A stretch of 64,000 nt of DNA from Cognatundibacterium oligocarboniphilum (GTDB lineage Bacteria; Pseudomonadota; Gammaproteobacteria; Burkholderiales; Burkholderiaceae_D): NCBI RefSeq assembly GCF_013377855.1, contig NZ_JABXYJ010000005.1:303811-367810 (forward strand), read 5' to 3'. The notes under the pieces are model-generated. The model searched no databases. It saw nothing but the letters and a program-made list of their open reading frames with translations, and was not told the origin of the DNA. Position numbers and translations under genes: made by a program. This document shows positions 25,857 to 35,103 of this stretch, piece after piece. Every line of letters starts with the position of its first letter. Position 1 is the stretch's first letter.

Positions 25857-26839
25857 CAATTTTCAGCAAAATTATAGGTACAGGCAGTTATCTGCCATCC
25901 AGAAAAGTCAGCAACCAGGAACTTGCTGATCAGCTCGCCGCAAACGGCATTGAAACATCTGATGAATGGATTGTCAGCCGCAGCGGTATTTCTCATCGGC
26001 ATTATGCCGATCCAGGCGTGAATTCCAGTGACCTCGGCGTTCAGGCTGCGCAGCAGGCTTTGCAGGCAGCCGGAATGCAAGCGAATGATATTGACCTGAT
26101 TATTCTTGCAACATCAACCCCGGATTTTATCGGTGGTTTTCCCAGCACCGCTTGTGTCGTCCAGAATAAACTGGGTATGACCAATGGTGCGGCGGCTATG
26201 GATGTGCAGGCGGTGTGCAGCGGCTTCATGTACGCCATGGCTGTGGCGGACAGCATGATTAAAGGCGGCACGCACAAAAATGCGCTGGTGATTGGCGCTG
26301 AGGTTTTTTCGCGCATTCTTAATTTCAAAGACCGTACCACATGTGTGTTATTTGGTGATGGCGCGGGTGCTGTGGTGATGGCCCGCTCTGAAACTCCGGG
26401 CGTATTGGCCACCAAATTGCATGCTGATGGAAGTCATGCCGATATTCTGTGTGTTCCCGGGAATATTCAGGATGGGGCAATTGCGGGAAACGCCTATTTG
26501 CATATGGACGGTCAGGCCGTGTTTAAACTGGCCGTTTCAGTGCTGGAAAAAGTGGCAAATGAGGCTTTGTCACTGGCGGGGTTGCAGGCATCGGACATTG
26601 ACTGGATGATTCCACATCAGGCGAATATCCGCATTATGCAAAGTACGGCCAAAAAAATGCATCTCCCTATGGAAAAACTGGTGGTGACGGTGGATCAGCA
26701 CGGAAATACCTCCGCTGCGTCAATCCCTCTGGCGCTGGATCAGGCAGTGCGGGACGGCAGGGTGAGAGCAGGACATAAAGTATTGTTGGAAGGAGTCGGT
26801 GGCGGTTTCACCTGGGGTGCTGCCATTGTGCAAATGTAG
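25853..26839 (+). CDS. fabH: 3-oxoacyl-ACP synthase III
   Basis: A 328-residue thiolase-fold condensing enzyme that starts fatty-acid synthesis by joining acetyl-CoA to malonyl-ACP. The catalytic triad is visible: Cys122 in [13 protein letters not shown], His255 in [12 protein letters not shown], and Asn285 in [27 protein letters not shown] closes the protein. It overlaps plsX by four bases. Confidence 0.97.
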   Translation: MTIFSKIIGTGSYLPSRKVSNQELADQLAANGIETSDEWIVSRSGISHRHYADPGVNSSDLGVQAAQQALQAAGMQANDIDLIILATSTPDFIGGFPSTACVVQNKLGMTNGAAAMDVQAVCSGFMYAMAVADSMIKGGTHKNALVIGAEVFSRILNFKDRTTCVLFGDGAGAVVMARSETPGVLATKLHADGSHADILCVPGNIQDGAIAGNAYLHMDGQAVFKLAVSVLEKVANEALSLAGLQASDIDWMIPHQANIRIMQSTAKKMHLPMEKLVVTVDQHGNTSAASIPLALDQAVRDGRVRAGHKVLLEGVGGGFTWGAAIVQM

Positions 26840-26871
26840 TATTCAAAATAACCAGAGAGATATTAATACTT

Positions 26872-27804
26872 ATGAATCAATTTGCGTTTGTATTTCCCGG
26901 TCAGGGGTCGCAATCGATCGGAATGCTGAATGGTTTCGCGGATAATCCAGTTGTCCGTCAGACAATCGAAGAGGCTTCCGATGCGCTGGGAACTGATTTG
27001 GGGCGTTTGATTGCAGAGGGCCCGAAAGAGGCGCTGGATCTGACGACGAATACGCAACCTGTCATGCTGACTGCGGCAGTTGCCAGTTATCGTGCCTGGA
27101 TTGCTGCGGGTGGAAAAGTGCCGGCGATAGTCGCTGGACATAGTCTCGGTGAGTACTCGGCTTTGGTGGCAGCAGGCGTGGTTGCATTTAAAGATGCAGT
27201 GCCTCTGGTGCGTTTTCGTGCGCAGGCCATGCAGGATGCAGTGCCCGTGGGGCAAGGTGGAATGGCCGCCATCCTGGGGCTGGCAGACGAAGATGTCCGG
27301 GCTTTATGCACTGAGGCTGCACAGGGTGAAGTGGTTGAGGCGGTTAATTTTAATGCTCCAGCCCAGGTTGTGATTGCAGGCAGTAAGGCCGCAGTTGAGC
27401 GCGCATGTGAAATTGCAAAAGTAAAGGGCGCTAAACGTGCTCTCCCTTTACCTGTATCAGCGCCATTTCACTCATCCCTGCTGCAACCAGCGTCGGACAA
27501 ATTGCGCGAATACCTTGCAGGTATTTCTTTTTCTGTTCCACTGATTCCCCTGATTAATAATGTGGATGTCGCTATTGTCAGTGATCCTGCTGCCATTAAA
27601 GATGCGTTGGTCAGACAGGCAGCCAGTCCGGTGCGCTGGGTGGAAACAGTATTGAAAATGCATGCGAGCGGGATGACGCATATCGTGGAATGTGGTCCCG
27701 GTAAGGTGCTTGCCGGCTTAACGAAACGTATTCACGGCGATTTGATCGGTGATGCGTTTTTTGATCAGGCAACTCTGGATAAAGTATTGGAAATTTTAAA
27801 ATGA
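26872..27804 (+). CDS. fabD: Malonyl-CoA:ACP transacylase
   Basis: A 310-residue acyltransferase loading malonyl groups on ACP. FVFPGQGSQSIGML at the N-terminus, the nucleophile Ser91 in AGHSLGEYSALVA, the CoA-site Arg region VRFRAQAMQDAVPVGQGGM, and His200 in VSAPFHSSLL are present. Its stop overlaps the fabG start by four bases (ATGA). Confidence 0.97.
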   Translation: MNQFAFVFPGQGSQSIGMLNGFADNPVVRQTIEEASDALGTDLGRLIAEGPKEALDLTTNTQPVMLTAAVASYRAWIAAGGKVPAIVAGHSLGEYSALVAAGVVAFKDAVPLVRFRAQAMQDAVPVGQGGMAAILGLADEDVRALCTEAAQGEVVEAVNFNAPAQVVIAGSKAAVERACEIAKVKGAKRALPLPVSAPFHSSLLQPASDKLREYLAGISFSVPLIPLINNVDVAIVSDPAAIKDALVRQAASPVRWVETVLKMHASGMTHIVECGPGKVLAGLTKRIHGDLIGDAFFDQATLDKVLEILK

Positions 27805-28553
27805 CACTGGTATTAGCAAATCAGGTTGCTTTGGTCACCGGAGCATCCCGCGGTATAGGAAAAGCAATTGCAGTTGCGCTGGCGAAAGCTGGCGCCAAAG
27901 TCATTGGCACAGCAACTTCCGAGTCGGGAGCAGACGCAATTTCGGCTTATCTTGCTGAGATTGGACCGGAGGCGGGTAAGGGTGTCGCATTCAATGTCAA
28001 TGATGTGGAACGTTGCAATTCTTTGGTTGACGAGATTCAGAAGTTATACGGAAGTTTGTCTATCCTCGTCAATAATGCAGGTATCACTCAGGATCAGCTG
28101 GCCATGCGTATGAAAGAGGAGGAGTGGGATAACGTTATCTCCACCAATCTGAATTCTGTGGCACGCTTATCCAGAGCAGTATTGCGCGGTATGATGAAGG
28201 CAAAGCATGGACGCATCATCAATATTACCTCCGTTGTCGGCTCATCCGGAAATCCCGGGCAGATGAATTATGCAGCAGCAAAAGCGGGTGTAGCGGGGAT
28301 GAGCCGGGCTCTGGCACGTGAAATCGGAAGCCGTAACATTACAGTTAATTGCATTGCGCCGGGTTTTATTGATACCGATATGACAAAGGCATTAACAGAA
28401 GAACAAAAGGCGGCTATTTTGTCGCAGATTCCGATGGCAAAACTGGGTCGGCCAGAGGATATCGCAGCGGCAACCTTGTTTCTGGCATCGCCTGACGCGG
28501 GTTATATTACAGGTACGACACTGCATGTTAACGGTGGGATGTATCTGGCATAA
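27801..28553 (+). CDS. fabG: 3-oxoacyl-ACP reductase
   Basis: A 250-residue short-chain dehydrogenase, NADPH-dependent, doing the first reduction in chain elongation. The cofactor loop TGASRGIGKA (13-22) and catalytic Ser144, Tyr157 and Lys161 (NITSVVGSSG and QMNYAAAKAG) are in the expected positions; NNAGITQDQL and PGFIDTDMT are typical of FabG. Coupled to fabD by overlap. The next gene, acpP, is 150 bases away with its own likely promoter. Confidence 0.96.
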   Translation: MTLVLANQVALVTGASRGIGKAIAVALAKAGAKVIGTATSESGADAISAYLAEIGPEAGKGVAFNVNDVERCNSLVDEIQKLYGSLSILVNNAGITQDQLAMRMKEEEWDNVISTNLNSVARLSRAVLRGMMKAKHGRIINITSVVGSSGNPGQMNYAAAKAGVAGMSRALAREIGSRNITVNCIAPGFIDTDMTKALTEEQKAAILSQIPMAKLGRPEDIAAATLFLASPDAGYITGTTLHVNGGMYLA

Positions 28554-28621
28554 TTCATTTTATTTGCAATTAGCAGCAATTTCGTTGGAATTGACTTAAA
28601 TTGTTGCTGAAAATTCTGGAC

Positions 28622-28652
28622 TTGCTTTTTTTGCGCACAAACCTGCTAAAAT
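28622..28652 (+). promoter_or_regulatory. Possible acpP promoter
   Basis: TTGCTT (28622-28627) and TAAAAT (28647-28652) are separated by 19 bases, slightly long for a sigma-70 promoter, in a T-rich stretch before acpP. A separate promoter fits the much higher demand for ACP. Confidence 0.4.
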
Positions 28653-28703
28653 GCGCGCACTTTCTGTAAGCCCTTATTATTGATTTTTTCACTGGAGATA
28701 CAC

Positions 28704-28943
28704 ATGTCCGATATCGAACAACGCGTTAAGAAAATCGTCGCAGAACAACTGGGCGTCGCTGAAGCTGACATCAAAAACGAATCCTCTTTCGTCGATGACC
28801 TGGGTGCAGATTCATTGGACACAGTTGAATTGGTGATGGCACTCGAAGATGAATTCGAGATGGAAATCCCTGATGAGCAGGCTGAAAAAATCACTACTGT
28901 GCAGCAAGCGATTGATTACGCGACAGCACACGTTAAGGCGTAA
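28704..28943 (+). CDS. acpP: Acyl carrier protein
   Basis: A 79-residue small acidic protein that carries acyl chains on a phosphopantetheine. The attachment site is Ser37 in [18 protein letters not shown], with helix IV at the C-terminus. The ATG at 28704 behind GGAG is the real start; eight earlier codons in the frame are not part of the family. It sits between fabG and fabF, as in most proteobacteria. Confidence 0.98.
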   Translation: MSDIEQRVKKIVAEQLGVAEADIKNESSFVDDLGADSLDTVELVMALEDEFEMEIPDEQAEKITTVQQAIDYATAHVKA

Positions 28944-28976
28944 TTCAGTTTTCGTTTTTAAATCCAGGAGAAACGC

Positions 28977-30218
28977 TTGAGTCGTACGGATAAACGTCGT
29001 GTCGTTGTCACCGGACTGGGATGTATTTCCCCGGTCGGTAATACGATTGCCAGTGCTTGGGATGCGGTGAAAGCTGGTAAATCTGGTATTGCTACTATTA
29101 CCAAGTTTGATGCTTCAGCCTTTTCTACGCATTTTGCCGGGGAAGTCAAAGACTTCAATGTGGAAGACTACATTCCGGCGAAAGAGGCTCGTAATATGGA
29201 TACTTTCATCCATTACGGCATTGCGGCGGGGATGCAGGCGTTTCAGGATAGTGGATTGTCGGTCACCGAAGAAAATGCAGACCGCATTGGTGTAATTGTC
29301 GGTTCTGGCATCGGTGGCTTGCCGCTGATTGAAGAAACCAAAGAGACTTTAATGGAGCGTGGACCACGTCGTATTAGTCCATTCTTTGTTCCGGCTTCCA
29401 TTATCAATATGATTTCCGGACATCTTTCGATCAAATATGGTCTGAAAGGTCCTAATCTGGCCATCGTGACAGCCTGTACCACAGGATTGCATTGCATTGG
29501 GTCTGCCGCCCGCATGATCGAATATGGCGATGCAGATGTCATGATTGCAGGCGGCGCGGAATCGACGATTTCTCCGCTGGGCCTGGGTGGTTTCGCTTCC
29601 GCGCGCGCGCTGTCTTCCCGTAATGATGATCCTGCCACAGCATCCCGCCCTTGGGATAAAGACCGGGATGGATTTGTGCTGGGTGAAGGTGCAGGCGTGA
29701 TGGTGCTGGAAGAGTATGAGCATGCCAAGTCACGCGGAGCAACTATTTATGCAGAGGTCGTTGGCTTCGGTATGAGTGGTGATGCTTATCATATTACGTC
29801 TCCTAGTATGGATGGTCCGCGCAGGAGTATGTTCAACGCGCTCAAAAATGCAGGGCTGAATACCGATCAGATTCAATATCTGAATGCGCATGGGACATCA
29901 ACTCCTCTGGGAGACAAAAATGAAACCGAGGCGATCAAGGCGGCATTCGGTGAGCAGGCTTATAAGTTGACTGTGAATTCCACTAAATCCATGACTGGCC
30001 ACTTGCTGGGCGGGGCTGGTGGTATCGAGTCAGTCTTTACTGTGCTGGCAGTGCATCATCAGATGTCGCCACCAACCATCAACATCTTTAATCAGGATCC
30101 AGAGTGTGATCTGGATTATTGTGCCAATGTGGCCCGGGATCTGAAGATCGATTATGCAATGAAGAATTCATTCGGATTTGGCGGCACGAATGGCACTTTG
30201 ATTTTTGCCAAAATATAA
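28977..30218 (+). CDS. fabF: 3-oxoacyl-ACP synthase II
   Basis: A 413-residue condensing enzyme. The triad is Cys167 ([12 protein letters not shown]), His305 ([11 protein letters not shown]) and His342 ([13 protein letters not shown]), with the [10 protein letters not shown]-terminus. The start is a TTG, with AGGAG six bases before it; no closer ATG exists and the first conserved segment [16 protein letters not shown] begins at residue 7, so TTG is well supported. It ends the fatty-acid cluster and a terminator follows. Confidence 0.97.
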   Translation: MSRTDKRRVVVTGLGCISPVGNTIASAWDAVKAGKSGIATITKFDASAFSTHFAGEVKDFNVEDYIPAKEARNMDTFIHYGIAAGMQAFQDSGLSVTEENADRIGVIVGSGIGGLPLIEETKETLMERGPRRISPFFVPASIINMISGHLSIKYGLKGPNLAIVTACTTGLHCIGSAARMIEYGDADVMIAGGAESTISPLGLGGFASARALSSRNDDPATASRPWDKDRDGFVLGEGAGVMVLEEYEHAKSRGATIYAEVVGFGMSGDAYHITSPSMDGPRRSMFNALKNAGLNTDQIQYLNAHGTSTPLGDKNETEAIKAAFGEQAYKLTVNSTKSMTGHLLGGAGGIESVFTVLAVHHQMSPPTINIFNQDPECDLDYCANVARDLKIDYAMKNSFGFGGTNGTLIFAKI

Positions 30219-30238
30219 AAAAATTCTTTTGAATCTTT

Positions 30239-30278
30239 GAAAAGCACCTTTTTCATCTGAAACAAGGTGCTTTTTTTA
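30239..30278 (+). terminator. Terminator after fabF
   Basis: AAAAGCACCTT and AAGGTGCTTTTTT form an 11-base stem with a 13-base loop, ending with a T-run that runs to within four bases of the next start codon. Confidence 0.85.
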
Positions 30279-30282
30279 TTTT

Positions 30283-30768
30283 ATGAGTATTTCTGTTTCA
30301 GCAGTTATCAGCCCTTCCAAAGTGCCGGCATTTGCATTGACTATCATGGGTATTCTGGTGGCGGCATCCCTTTTCCTGCTTTCCGGCTGGAGTGATTTGG
30401 CATTGCCAGCGCGATTGGTCCTGAGTTTTCTGATTATTGCGTTTATCATCTTTGCAGCTTGGACCGGGCGTCGCAAAGATTCCGTTCGACTGATTATTTC
30501 TGGTCAGGGTCAGATTGTGTTGAATTATCTTGATCCGGTAAATGGTTCACCGCAAAAATCACTTGCTGTTCAATTGAGCAAACGGAGTATTGTCCGAGAT
30601 GGATTGATGTTTTTGTATTTTACGTCGGCTGACGGTTCGTCGCTGCCGCCCATCGTTATTTTTCAGGATTCTATTGATCGATTAACGATGCATCGTTTGC
30701 GGGTAAGTTTGCTTTGGATCATCTCCCGGATGCAGAATGAGATGGAGGGCGAATCAGGGAACTTTTAA
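30283..30768 (+). CDS. Two-helix membrane protein, YgfX-like, before rpoE
   Basis: A 161-residue protein with two membrane segments (about 15-34 PAFALTIMGILVAASLFLL and 43-61 ARLVLSFLIIAFIIFAAW) followed by a charged cytosolic part of about 100 residues. This arrangement resembles YgfX/CptA-like proteins, and a gene of this type often precedes rpoE in Burkholderiales; the name is tentative. The ATG lies only five bases after the fabF terminator T-run and has no ribosome site. The last codons contain the -35 element of the rpoE promoter. Confidence 0.5.
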   Translation: MSISVSAVISPSKVPAFALTIMGILVAASLFLLSGWSDLALPARLVLSFLIIAFIIFAAWTGRRKDSVRLIISGQGQIVLNYLDPVNGSPQKSLAVQLSKRSIVRDGLMFLYFTSADGSSLPPIVIFQDSIDRLTMHRLRVSLLWIISRMQNEMEGESGNF

Positions 30769-30785
30769 AGAGGGTTTGACTCTAT
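30758..30785 (+). promoter_or_regulatory. Sigma-E-type promoter of rpoE
   Basis: GGAACTT (30758-30764), a 16-base spacer, and TCTAT (30781-30785) match the sigma-E pattern GGAACTT-N16-TCTRA closely. It is 77 bases before the rpoE start, consistent with autoregulation. Confidence 0.6.
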
Positions 30786-30861
30786 CGTTATATAGGCAAT
30801 TGAAAGTTGAGTGCGTGAACAGATTATGGATTCAGATAAATAAAAATACAGGGATGACTGA

Positions 30862-31464
30862 GTGACGACAGAGCGCGAGATAGATCAGATTCTGGTCGAG
30901 CGCGTCCAGCGTGGAGATAAAAAAGCATTTGAGCTTCTGGTTTCCAAATATCAGCGGAAACTGATGCGGCTCGTGTCTCGTCTTGTCTACGATCAGGCCG
31001 AAGCTGAAGATGTCGTTCAGGAAGCGTTCATTAAAGCGTACCGGGCATTGCCAAATTTTCGCGGTGAGTCGGCATTTTATACGTGGCTATACAGGATTGG
31101 TGTGAACACGGCTAAAAATCATCTGGTGACTCAGGGGCGCAGGGCGCCAACGTCAACCGAGGCCGATGTTGAAGAAGCTGAAACATTTATTGAGGCAGAT
31201 GGACTGAGGGACATTAATACACCCGAATCATTGCTGGCCAGTAAGCAGATTGCTGAAACTGTCAATGCAGCTATGTCTGCGTTGCCTGAAGAATTGAGGA
31301 ATGCGATTACGTTGAGAGAAATTGAGGGGCTCAGTTACGACGAAATTGCAGAGGTGATGCTGTGCCCGATTGGTACGGTAAGAAGCCGGATTTTCCGGGC
31401 CCGTGAAGCGATTGCTGAACGGCTGAGACCGATTTTAGGTACTAATCTCGATCAGCGCTGGTAA
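30862..31464 (+). CDS. rpoE: RNA polymerase sigma factor RpoE
   Basis: A 200-residue group-4 (ECF) sigma factor for envelope stress. Region 2 (about 15-85) has the DNA-opening segment LVYDQAEAEDVVQEAFIKAYRALPNFRGESAFYTWLYRI (parts cited) and region 4 (about 130-190) has LPEELRNAITLREIEGLSYDEIAEVM with the helix-turn-helix GTVRSRIFRAREAI. Start is GTG with AGGG before it. It is first in rpoE-rseA-rseB-mucD, and the sigma-E-like promoter upstream predicts self-activation. Confidence 0.95.
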   Translation: MTTEREIDQILVERVQRGDKKAFELLVSKYQRKLMRLVSRLVYDQAEAEDVVQEAFIKAYRALPNFRGESAFYTWLYRIGVNTAKNHLVTQGRRAPTSTEADVEEAETFIEADGLRDINTPESLLASKQIAETVNAAMSALPEELRNAITLREIEGLSYDEIAEVMLCPIGTVRSRIFRAREAIAERLRPILGTNLDQRW

Positions 31465-31504
31465 TTTCTCTGAAAAATTGAATTAGCCAAAATTTGGTGA
31501 AAAT

Positions 31505-32173
31505 ATGATGAACGATATTTCTAAACACGAAGATATTTCTGCGTTGACCGATGGGGAAATGAGTGAGGCAACCATCATTGCCTTACTAGCACGGATGAAT
31601 TCACCTCAGGAAAAGCAAACCTGGGACGTTTATCATCAGATTGGTGATGTTTTGCGATCAGATGATCTGGCTGTTCCTGTCAGTGCTGATTTTGCGAAGA
31701 AATTTTCAGCCCGGTTTGCGTCAGAGCCTGTGATTCTGTTGCCCGAAACACATCGCCAAAATAAACAATCGAAAGGATTTCCTTACCTGCGAACATATAT
31801 GGGCATGGCGAGTGCTACTGCTGCGGCCATTTTTGCATTGTTAGTCATTCCACCCTTACTGCATCAGAATGATCGGTCTGCTACTTCTGTGCAGGTTGCG
31901 CAAAGTGGTCAGAGTCGTGGGACAGCCACGCCGATACAGCTTGCATCTGCGCCAGTTCTGGTGAATGAGTCGCCGCAACAAATGGCCAGCAATGATGCAG
32001 AGGCTATTGTTGCAGGGAAGACTGTAAACGAAAAACCTGACGTTCGCGTTGAAATGCTGAGAGATCCGCGTATTGACAGTTATTTGTTGGCGCATCAGCG
32101 ATTCTCTCCATCGATTGGTAGCACACAATATGTGACCCGTGCCAATGCTGTAACGGGTACTCCGGAGAAATAA
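31505..32173 (+). CDS. rseA: Anti-sigma-E factor RseA
   Basis: A 222-residue inner-membrane anti-sigma factor. The cytosolic N-domain (ISALTDGEMSEATIIALLARM, WDVYHQIGDVLRSDD) matches the RseA/MucA sigma-binding domain; one membrane segment follows at about 99-119 (YMGMASATAAAIFALLVI), and the periplasmic tail would bind RseB. Under envelope stress it would be cut by DegS-type and RseP-type proteases, releasing RpoE. Two Met codons start the frame; either may be used. Confidence 0.85.
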   Translation: MMNDISKHEDISALTDGEMSEATIIALLARMNSPQEKQTWDVYHQIGDVLRSDDLAVPVSADFAKKFSARFASEPVILLPETHRQNKQSKGFPYLRTYMGMASATAAAIFALLVIPPLLHQNDRSATSVQVAQSGQSRGTATPIQLASAPVLVNESPQQMASNDAEAIVAGKTVNEKPDVRVEMLRDPRIDSYLLAHQRFSPSIGSTQYVTRANAVTGTPEK

Positions 32174-32178
32174 AGACT

Positions 32179-33183
32179 ATGTCGCTTGGTCGTTTAAAGT
32201 GTGCGGGAATAATTTTCGGCGTGTCTTGTGCAGCCGGTATTGCCAGTGCGGGAACACTGAATCAGGAAGATGAGCAAAAAAATGCTTTGGAAATATTGCA
32301 TAAAATACAGTCATCAGCTGAAAAACTCAATTATGCAGGCACTTTTGTCTATCAACAGGCGAATCAAATCAGAACATCACGTATCACGCATTATGCCGAT
32401 GTAAATGGTGAGTTGGAAAAGCTCGAAATACTTGATGGAAAACCGCGTGAATACATCCGAAAAGGGGACGAGGTATCCTGCTTTTTGCCGGAAACTAAAA
32501 CCATCCAGATAGAAAAGAACGTGACCCAGGAAGTGTTTCCTGCTTTGTTGACGCAGAATATGCAATCACTCCCGGATTTATACTGGATCAAAAAGGGGGA
32601 ATTAAACAGGGTCGCTGGTGTAGAGTGTCAGACATATCTGCTGGAACCTCGCGATGCTTATCGCTACGGCTACCGCCTTTGTTCTGAAAAAAATTCAGGT
32701 TTGTTATTACGTGCGCAAACTGTCAATACCAAGAACGAAGTGATTGAGCAGATCGCATTCACACAATTAAAACTGGGTGAAATTGATAAAAGTAAATTAA
32801 AACCAAGTTTTCAGAATGTCGCTCAGTGGCATATTGAAAATCTGACCGTCCAATCCAATATCAGCTCAGGCTGGATTGTTAAGTCCTTACCGGCAGGGTT
32901 TAAAAAAATCCGGGAATTGAAACGCGTTATTCCTACTCCCTCCGACTCAGGCAAACAGTCAGCATCCCATCAGGTGATACAGATGATTTTTTCGGATGGT
33001 CTTGCAGCATTTTCTGTGTTTATTGAACCGGATAATGAGGCCCGTACCGAGGGGAGTCTGCAGCAGGGGGCTCTGACGATTATGGGGCGTCGTCGCGGTA
33101 GTTACTGGCTGACTGTGGTTGGAGAGGTACCGGTGTCAACCATTCAGCAGGTCATGAATTCTATAGAATTAAAATCAAAGTAA
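32179..33183 (+). CDS. rseB: Sigma-E regulatory protein RseB
   Basis: A 334-residue periplasmic protein, first gene after rseA with only a five-base gap. A signal peptide is visible at 1-24 (LKCAGIIFGVSCAAGIASA). The MucB/RseB N-domain has KLNYAGTFVYQQANQIRTSRITHY and the C-domain has LKLGEIDKSKLKPSF and FSDGLAAFSVFIEP. RseB protects RseA from cleavage and senses mislocalised lipoproteins or LPS. Confidence 0.9.
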   Translation: MSLGRLKCAGIIFGVSCAAGIASAGTLNQEDEQKNALEILHKIQSSAEKLNYAGTFVYQQANQIRTSRITHYADVNGELEKLEILDGKPREYIRKGDEVSCFLPETKTIQIEKNVTQEVFPALLTQNMQSLPDLYWIKKGELNRVAGVECQTYLLEPRDAYRYGYRLCSEKNSGLLLRAQTVNTKNEVIEQIAFTQLKLGEIDKSKLKPSFQNVAQWHIENLTVQSNISSGWIVKSLPAGFKKIRELKRVIPTPSDSGKQSASHQVIQMIFSDGLAAFSVFIEPDNEARTEGSLQQGALTIMGRRRGSYWLTVVGEVPVSTIQQVMNSIELKSK

Positions 33184-33232
33184 TCTGTGTTTGAGTTTTT
33201 AACGTCGTGTGAATAAGTGAGTAAATAACATC

Positions 33233-34699
33233 ATGAAAGCAAAAAATTTTTTTCCAGCTAAAAAAATTATTTCTACTCTGGTGATGAGTACTTGTGTCGG
33301 TTTTATTGCGCCAGCATCAGTCAATGCATTACCTGTCGCTGAAGCTGCTTCCGCTGCTGCCGTATTGCCCGATTTTACGGATCTGGTCGATAAAGTTGGG
33401 CCAGCTGTCGTCAATATCCGCACAACAGAAAAACTGCAACATTCCCAGGCAGGAAATGCTCTGGAGGATGAGCAGATGCAGGAATTTTTCCGCCGGTTTT
33501 TCGGAATGCCTATCCCAAAACAAAACCCGGCACCTAAAGGTCGCAAACAAGTACCGCAACAAGAGGAAGAAGTTCCGCGGGGTGTTGGTTCCGGCTTCAT
33601 CGTTTCCCAGGATGGCTATGTCTTAACCAACGCTCATGTGGTTGACGGAGCGACTGATGTTTATGTAAAGTTGACGGATAAGAGGGAGTTCAAGGCAAAA
33701 GTAGTTGGTACCGACAAACGTACCGATGTTGCAGTCCTGAAAATTGAAGCCTCCAAATTACCCAAAGTGACGGTTGGCGACTCCAGTAAAATCCGTGCTG
33801 GTGAGTGGGTCATTGCGATCGGTTCCCCGTTTGATCTTGAAAATACCGTCACCGCGGGCATTATCTCTGCCAAGGCGCGGGATACCGGTGATTATCTTCC
33901 ATTAATCCAGACCGATGTTGCCGTTAATCCGGGAAATTCGGGTGGCCCGTTAATCAATATGCGTGGTGAAGTTGTTGGCATCAACTCGCAGATTTACAGC
34001 CGCTCTGGTGGATACATGGGGATTTCTTTCGCAATTCCGATTGATGAAGCAATGCGGGTTGCCGAGCAGTTGAAGGGGGCGGGTAAAGTAACCCGTGGAC
34101 GAATTGGTGTCCAGATCGGAGAGGTATCAAAAGAAGTTGCGGAATCCATTGGCCTGCCAAAAGCCCAGGGTGCTGCGGTCGTCAGAATAGAACCAGGCAC
34201 GCCTGCTGAAAAAGCGGGCATTCAGGATGGCGATATTATTTTGAAATTCAACGGTCAGACGATCGAAAACAGAAATGATTTGTTGCGGGTAGTTGGTGCA
34301 ACCAAGCCAGGCACCAAATCAACGATTACCGTCTGGAGAAAAGGCAGCACCCGTGATTTGAGTATTGTCGTGGCGGAAGCCGAACCTGATAAGGTCGCCC
34401 AAAAAAACGATAAAAAAGCTAAAAAAGAACAGGCAAATTTCCTGGGATTAGTTGTTGCCGATTTATCGGATGCGCAGAAAAAAGAGTTGCCAGATGGCGG
34501 GGTGGTTATCGAAACTGTTGACGGTGCAGCCGCAGCGGCTGGTTTGCAGGCTGGAGACGTGATATTGACTCTGAATAATGCTGACGTAAAAAACGCTAAA
34601 CAGTTTAATGCGATGGTCAGCAAATTGGATCAGAAAAAAATGGCAGTACTGCTGGTGCGTCGGGAAGGCATCTCTCAGTTTATTCCGATAAAACCATGA
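33233..34699 (+). CDS. mucD: Do-family periplasmic serine protease MucD
   Basis: A 488-residue DegP/MucD-type protease and chaperone. A signal peptide covers about 1-32. The catalytic triad is His135 (LTNAHVV), Asp165 (RTDVAVLK) and Ser236 (GNSGGPL). Two PDZ domains follow (about 280-375 and 395-485), each with a GLP/A-GLQxGDxI pattern. It is the last sigma-E gene and degrades misfolded envelope proteins. A basic linker KNDKKAKKEQ separates the two PDZ domains. A terminator follows. Confidence 0.95.
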   Translation: MKAKNFFPAKKIISTLVMSTCVGFIAPASVNALPVAEAASAAAVLPDFTDLVDKVGPAVVNIRTTEKLQHSQAGNALEDEQMQEFFRRFFGMPIPKQNPAPKGRKQVPQQEEEVPRGVGSGFIVSQDGYVLTNAHVVDGATDVYVKLTDKREFKAKVVGTDKRTDVAVLKIEASKLPKVTVGDSSKIRAGEWVIAIGSPFDLENTVTAGIISAKARDTGDYLPLIQTDVAVNPGNSGGPLINMRGEVVGINSQIYSRSGGYMGISFAIPIDEAMRVAEQLKGAGKVTRGRIGVQIGEVSKEVAESIGLPKAQGAAVVRIEPGTPAEKAGIQDGDIILKFNGQTIENRNDLLRVVGATKPGTKSTITVWRKGSTRDLSIVVAEAEPDKVAQKNDKKAKKEQANFLGLVVADLSDAQKKELPDGGVVIETVDGAAAAAGLQAGDVILTLNNADVKNAKQFNAMVSKLDQKKMAVLLVRREGISQFIPIKP

Positions 34700-34742
34700 A
34701 ACTGAAAATCTGATTCACTACCTGACGTTTGGTCGGATTATC

Positions 34743-34775
34743 AAAAGCTGTCCTGATTCAGGGCAGCTTTTTTTA
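34743..34775 (+). terminator. Terminator after mucD
   Basis: AAAGCTGTCC and GGGCAGCTTT form a 10-base stem with one G-T pair, then a T-run. Confidence 0.85.
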
Positions 34776-34847
34776 TGGATATGCGTCATCCTTGGGGCAC
34801 AAGACATATAATGTCGCACTTTATTGAAGGATCAGGATTGTCCGCTG

Positions 34848-35102
34848 ATGATTACATTCACATTGTATTCCCGTAGTTACTGCCATCTTTGTGATGACAT
34901 GCTGGAGCAACTTCGGCATTCTCTGACGAATCCGGAGCAATTTGCTATTTCCGTTGTGGATGTTGATACAGATCCATTACTGCTGGCGCAATACGATGAA
35001 CTGGTTCCGGTTTTGATTGGCCAGAAAAATGTAGGGCCGGTACAAAAAATTTGCCATTATTTTTTAGATAAGCAAGCATTAGACGCTTTTTTAAAAGCCT
35101 GA
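34848..35102 (+). CDS. Glutaredoxin-like thiol protein
   Basis: An 84-residue thioredoxin-fold protein, starting [18 protein letters not shown] with a CxxC site (Cys12, Cys15), then the cis-Pro region ELVPVLI. It belongs to the short glutaredoxin-like (DUF836-type) group often found after mucD and before lepA in betaproteobacteria. The ATG at 34848 begins the conserved strand; a TTG at 34824 is also open. Here it is followed directly by rnhB (one base between stop and ATG), not lepA. Confidence 0.8.
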   Translation: MITFTLYSRSYCHLCDDMLEQLRHSLTNPEQFAISVVDVDTDPLLLAQYDELVPVLIGQKNVGPVQKICHYFLDKQALDAFLKA

Positions 35103-35103
35103 C

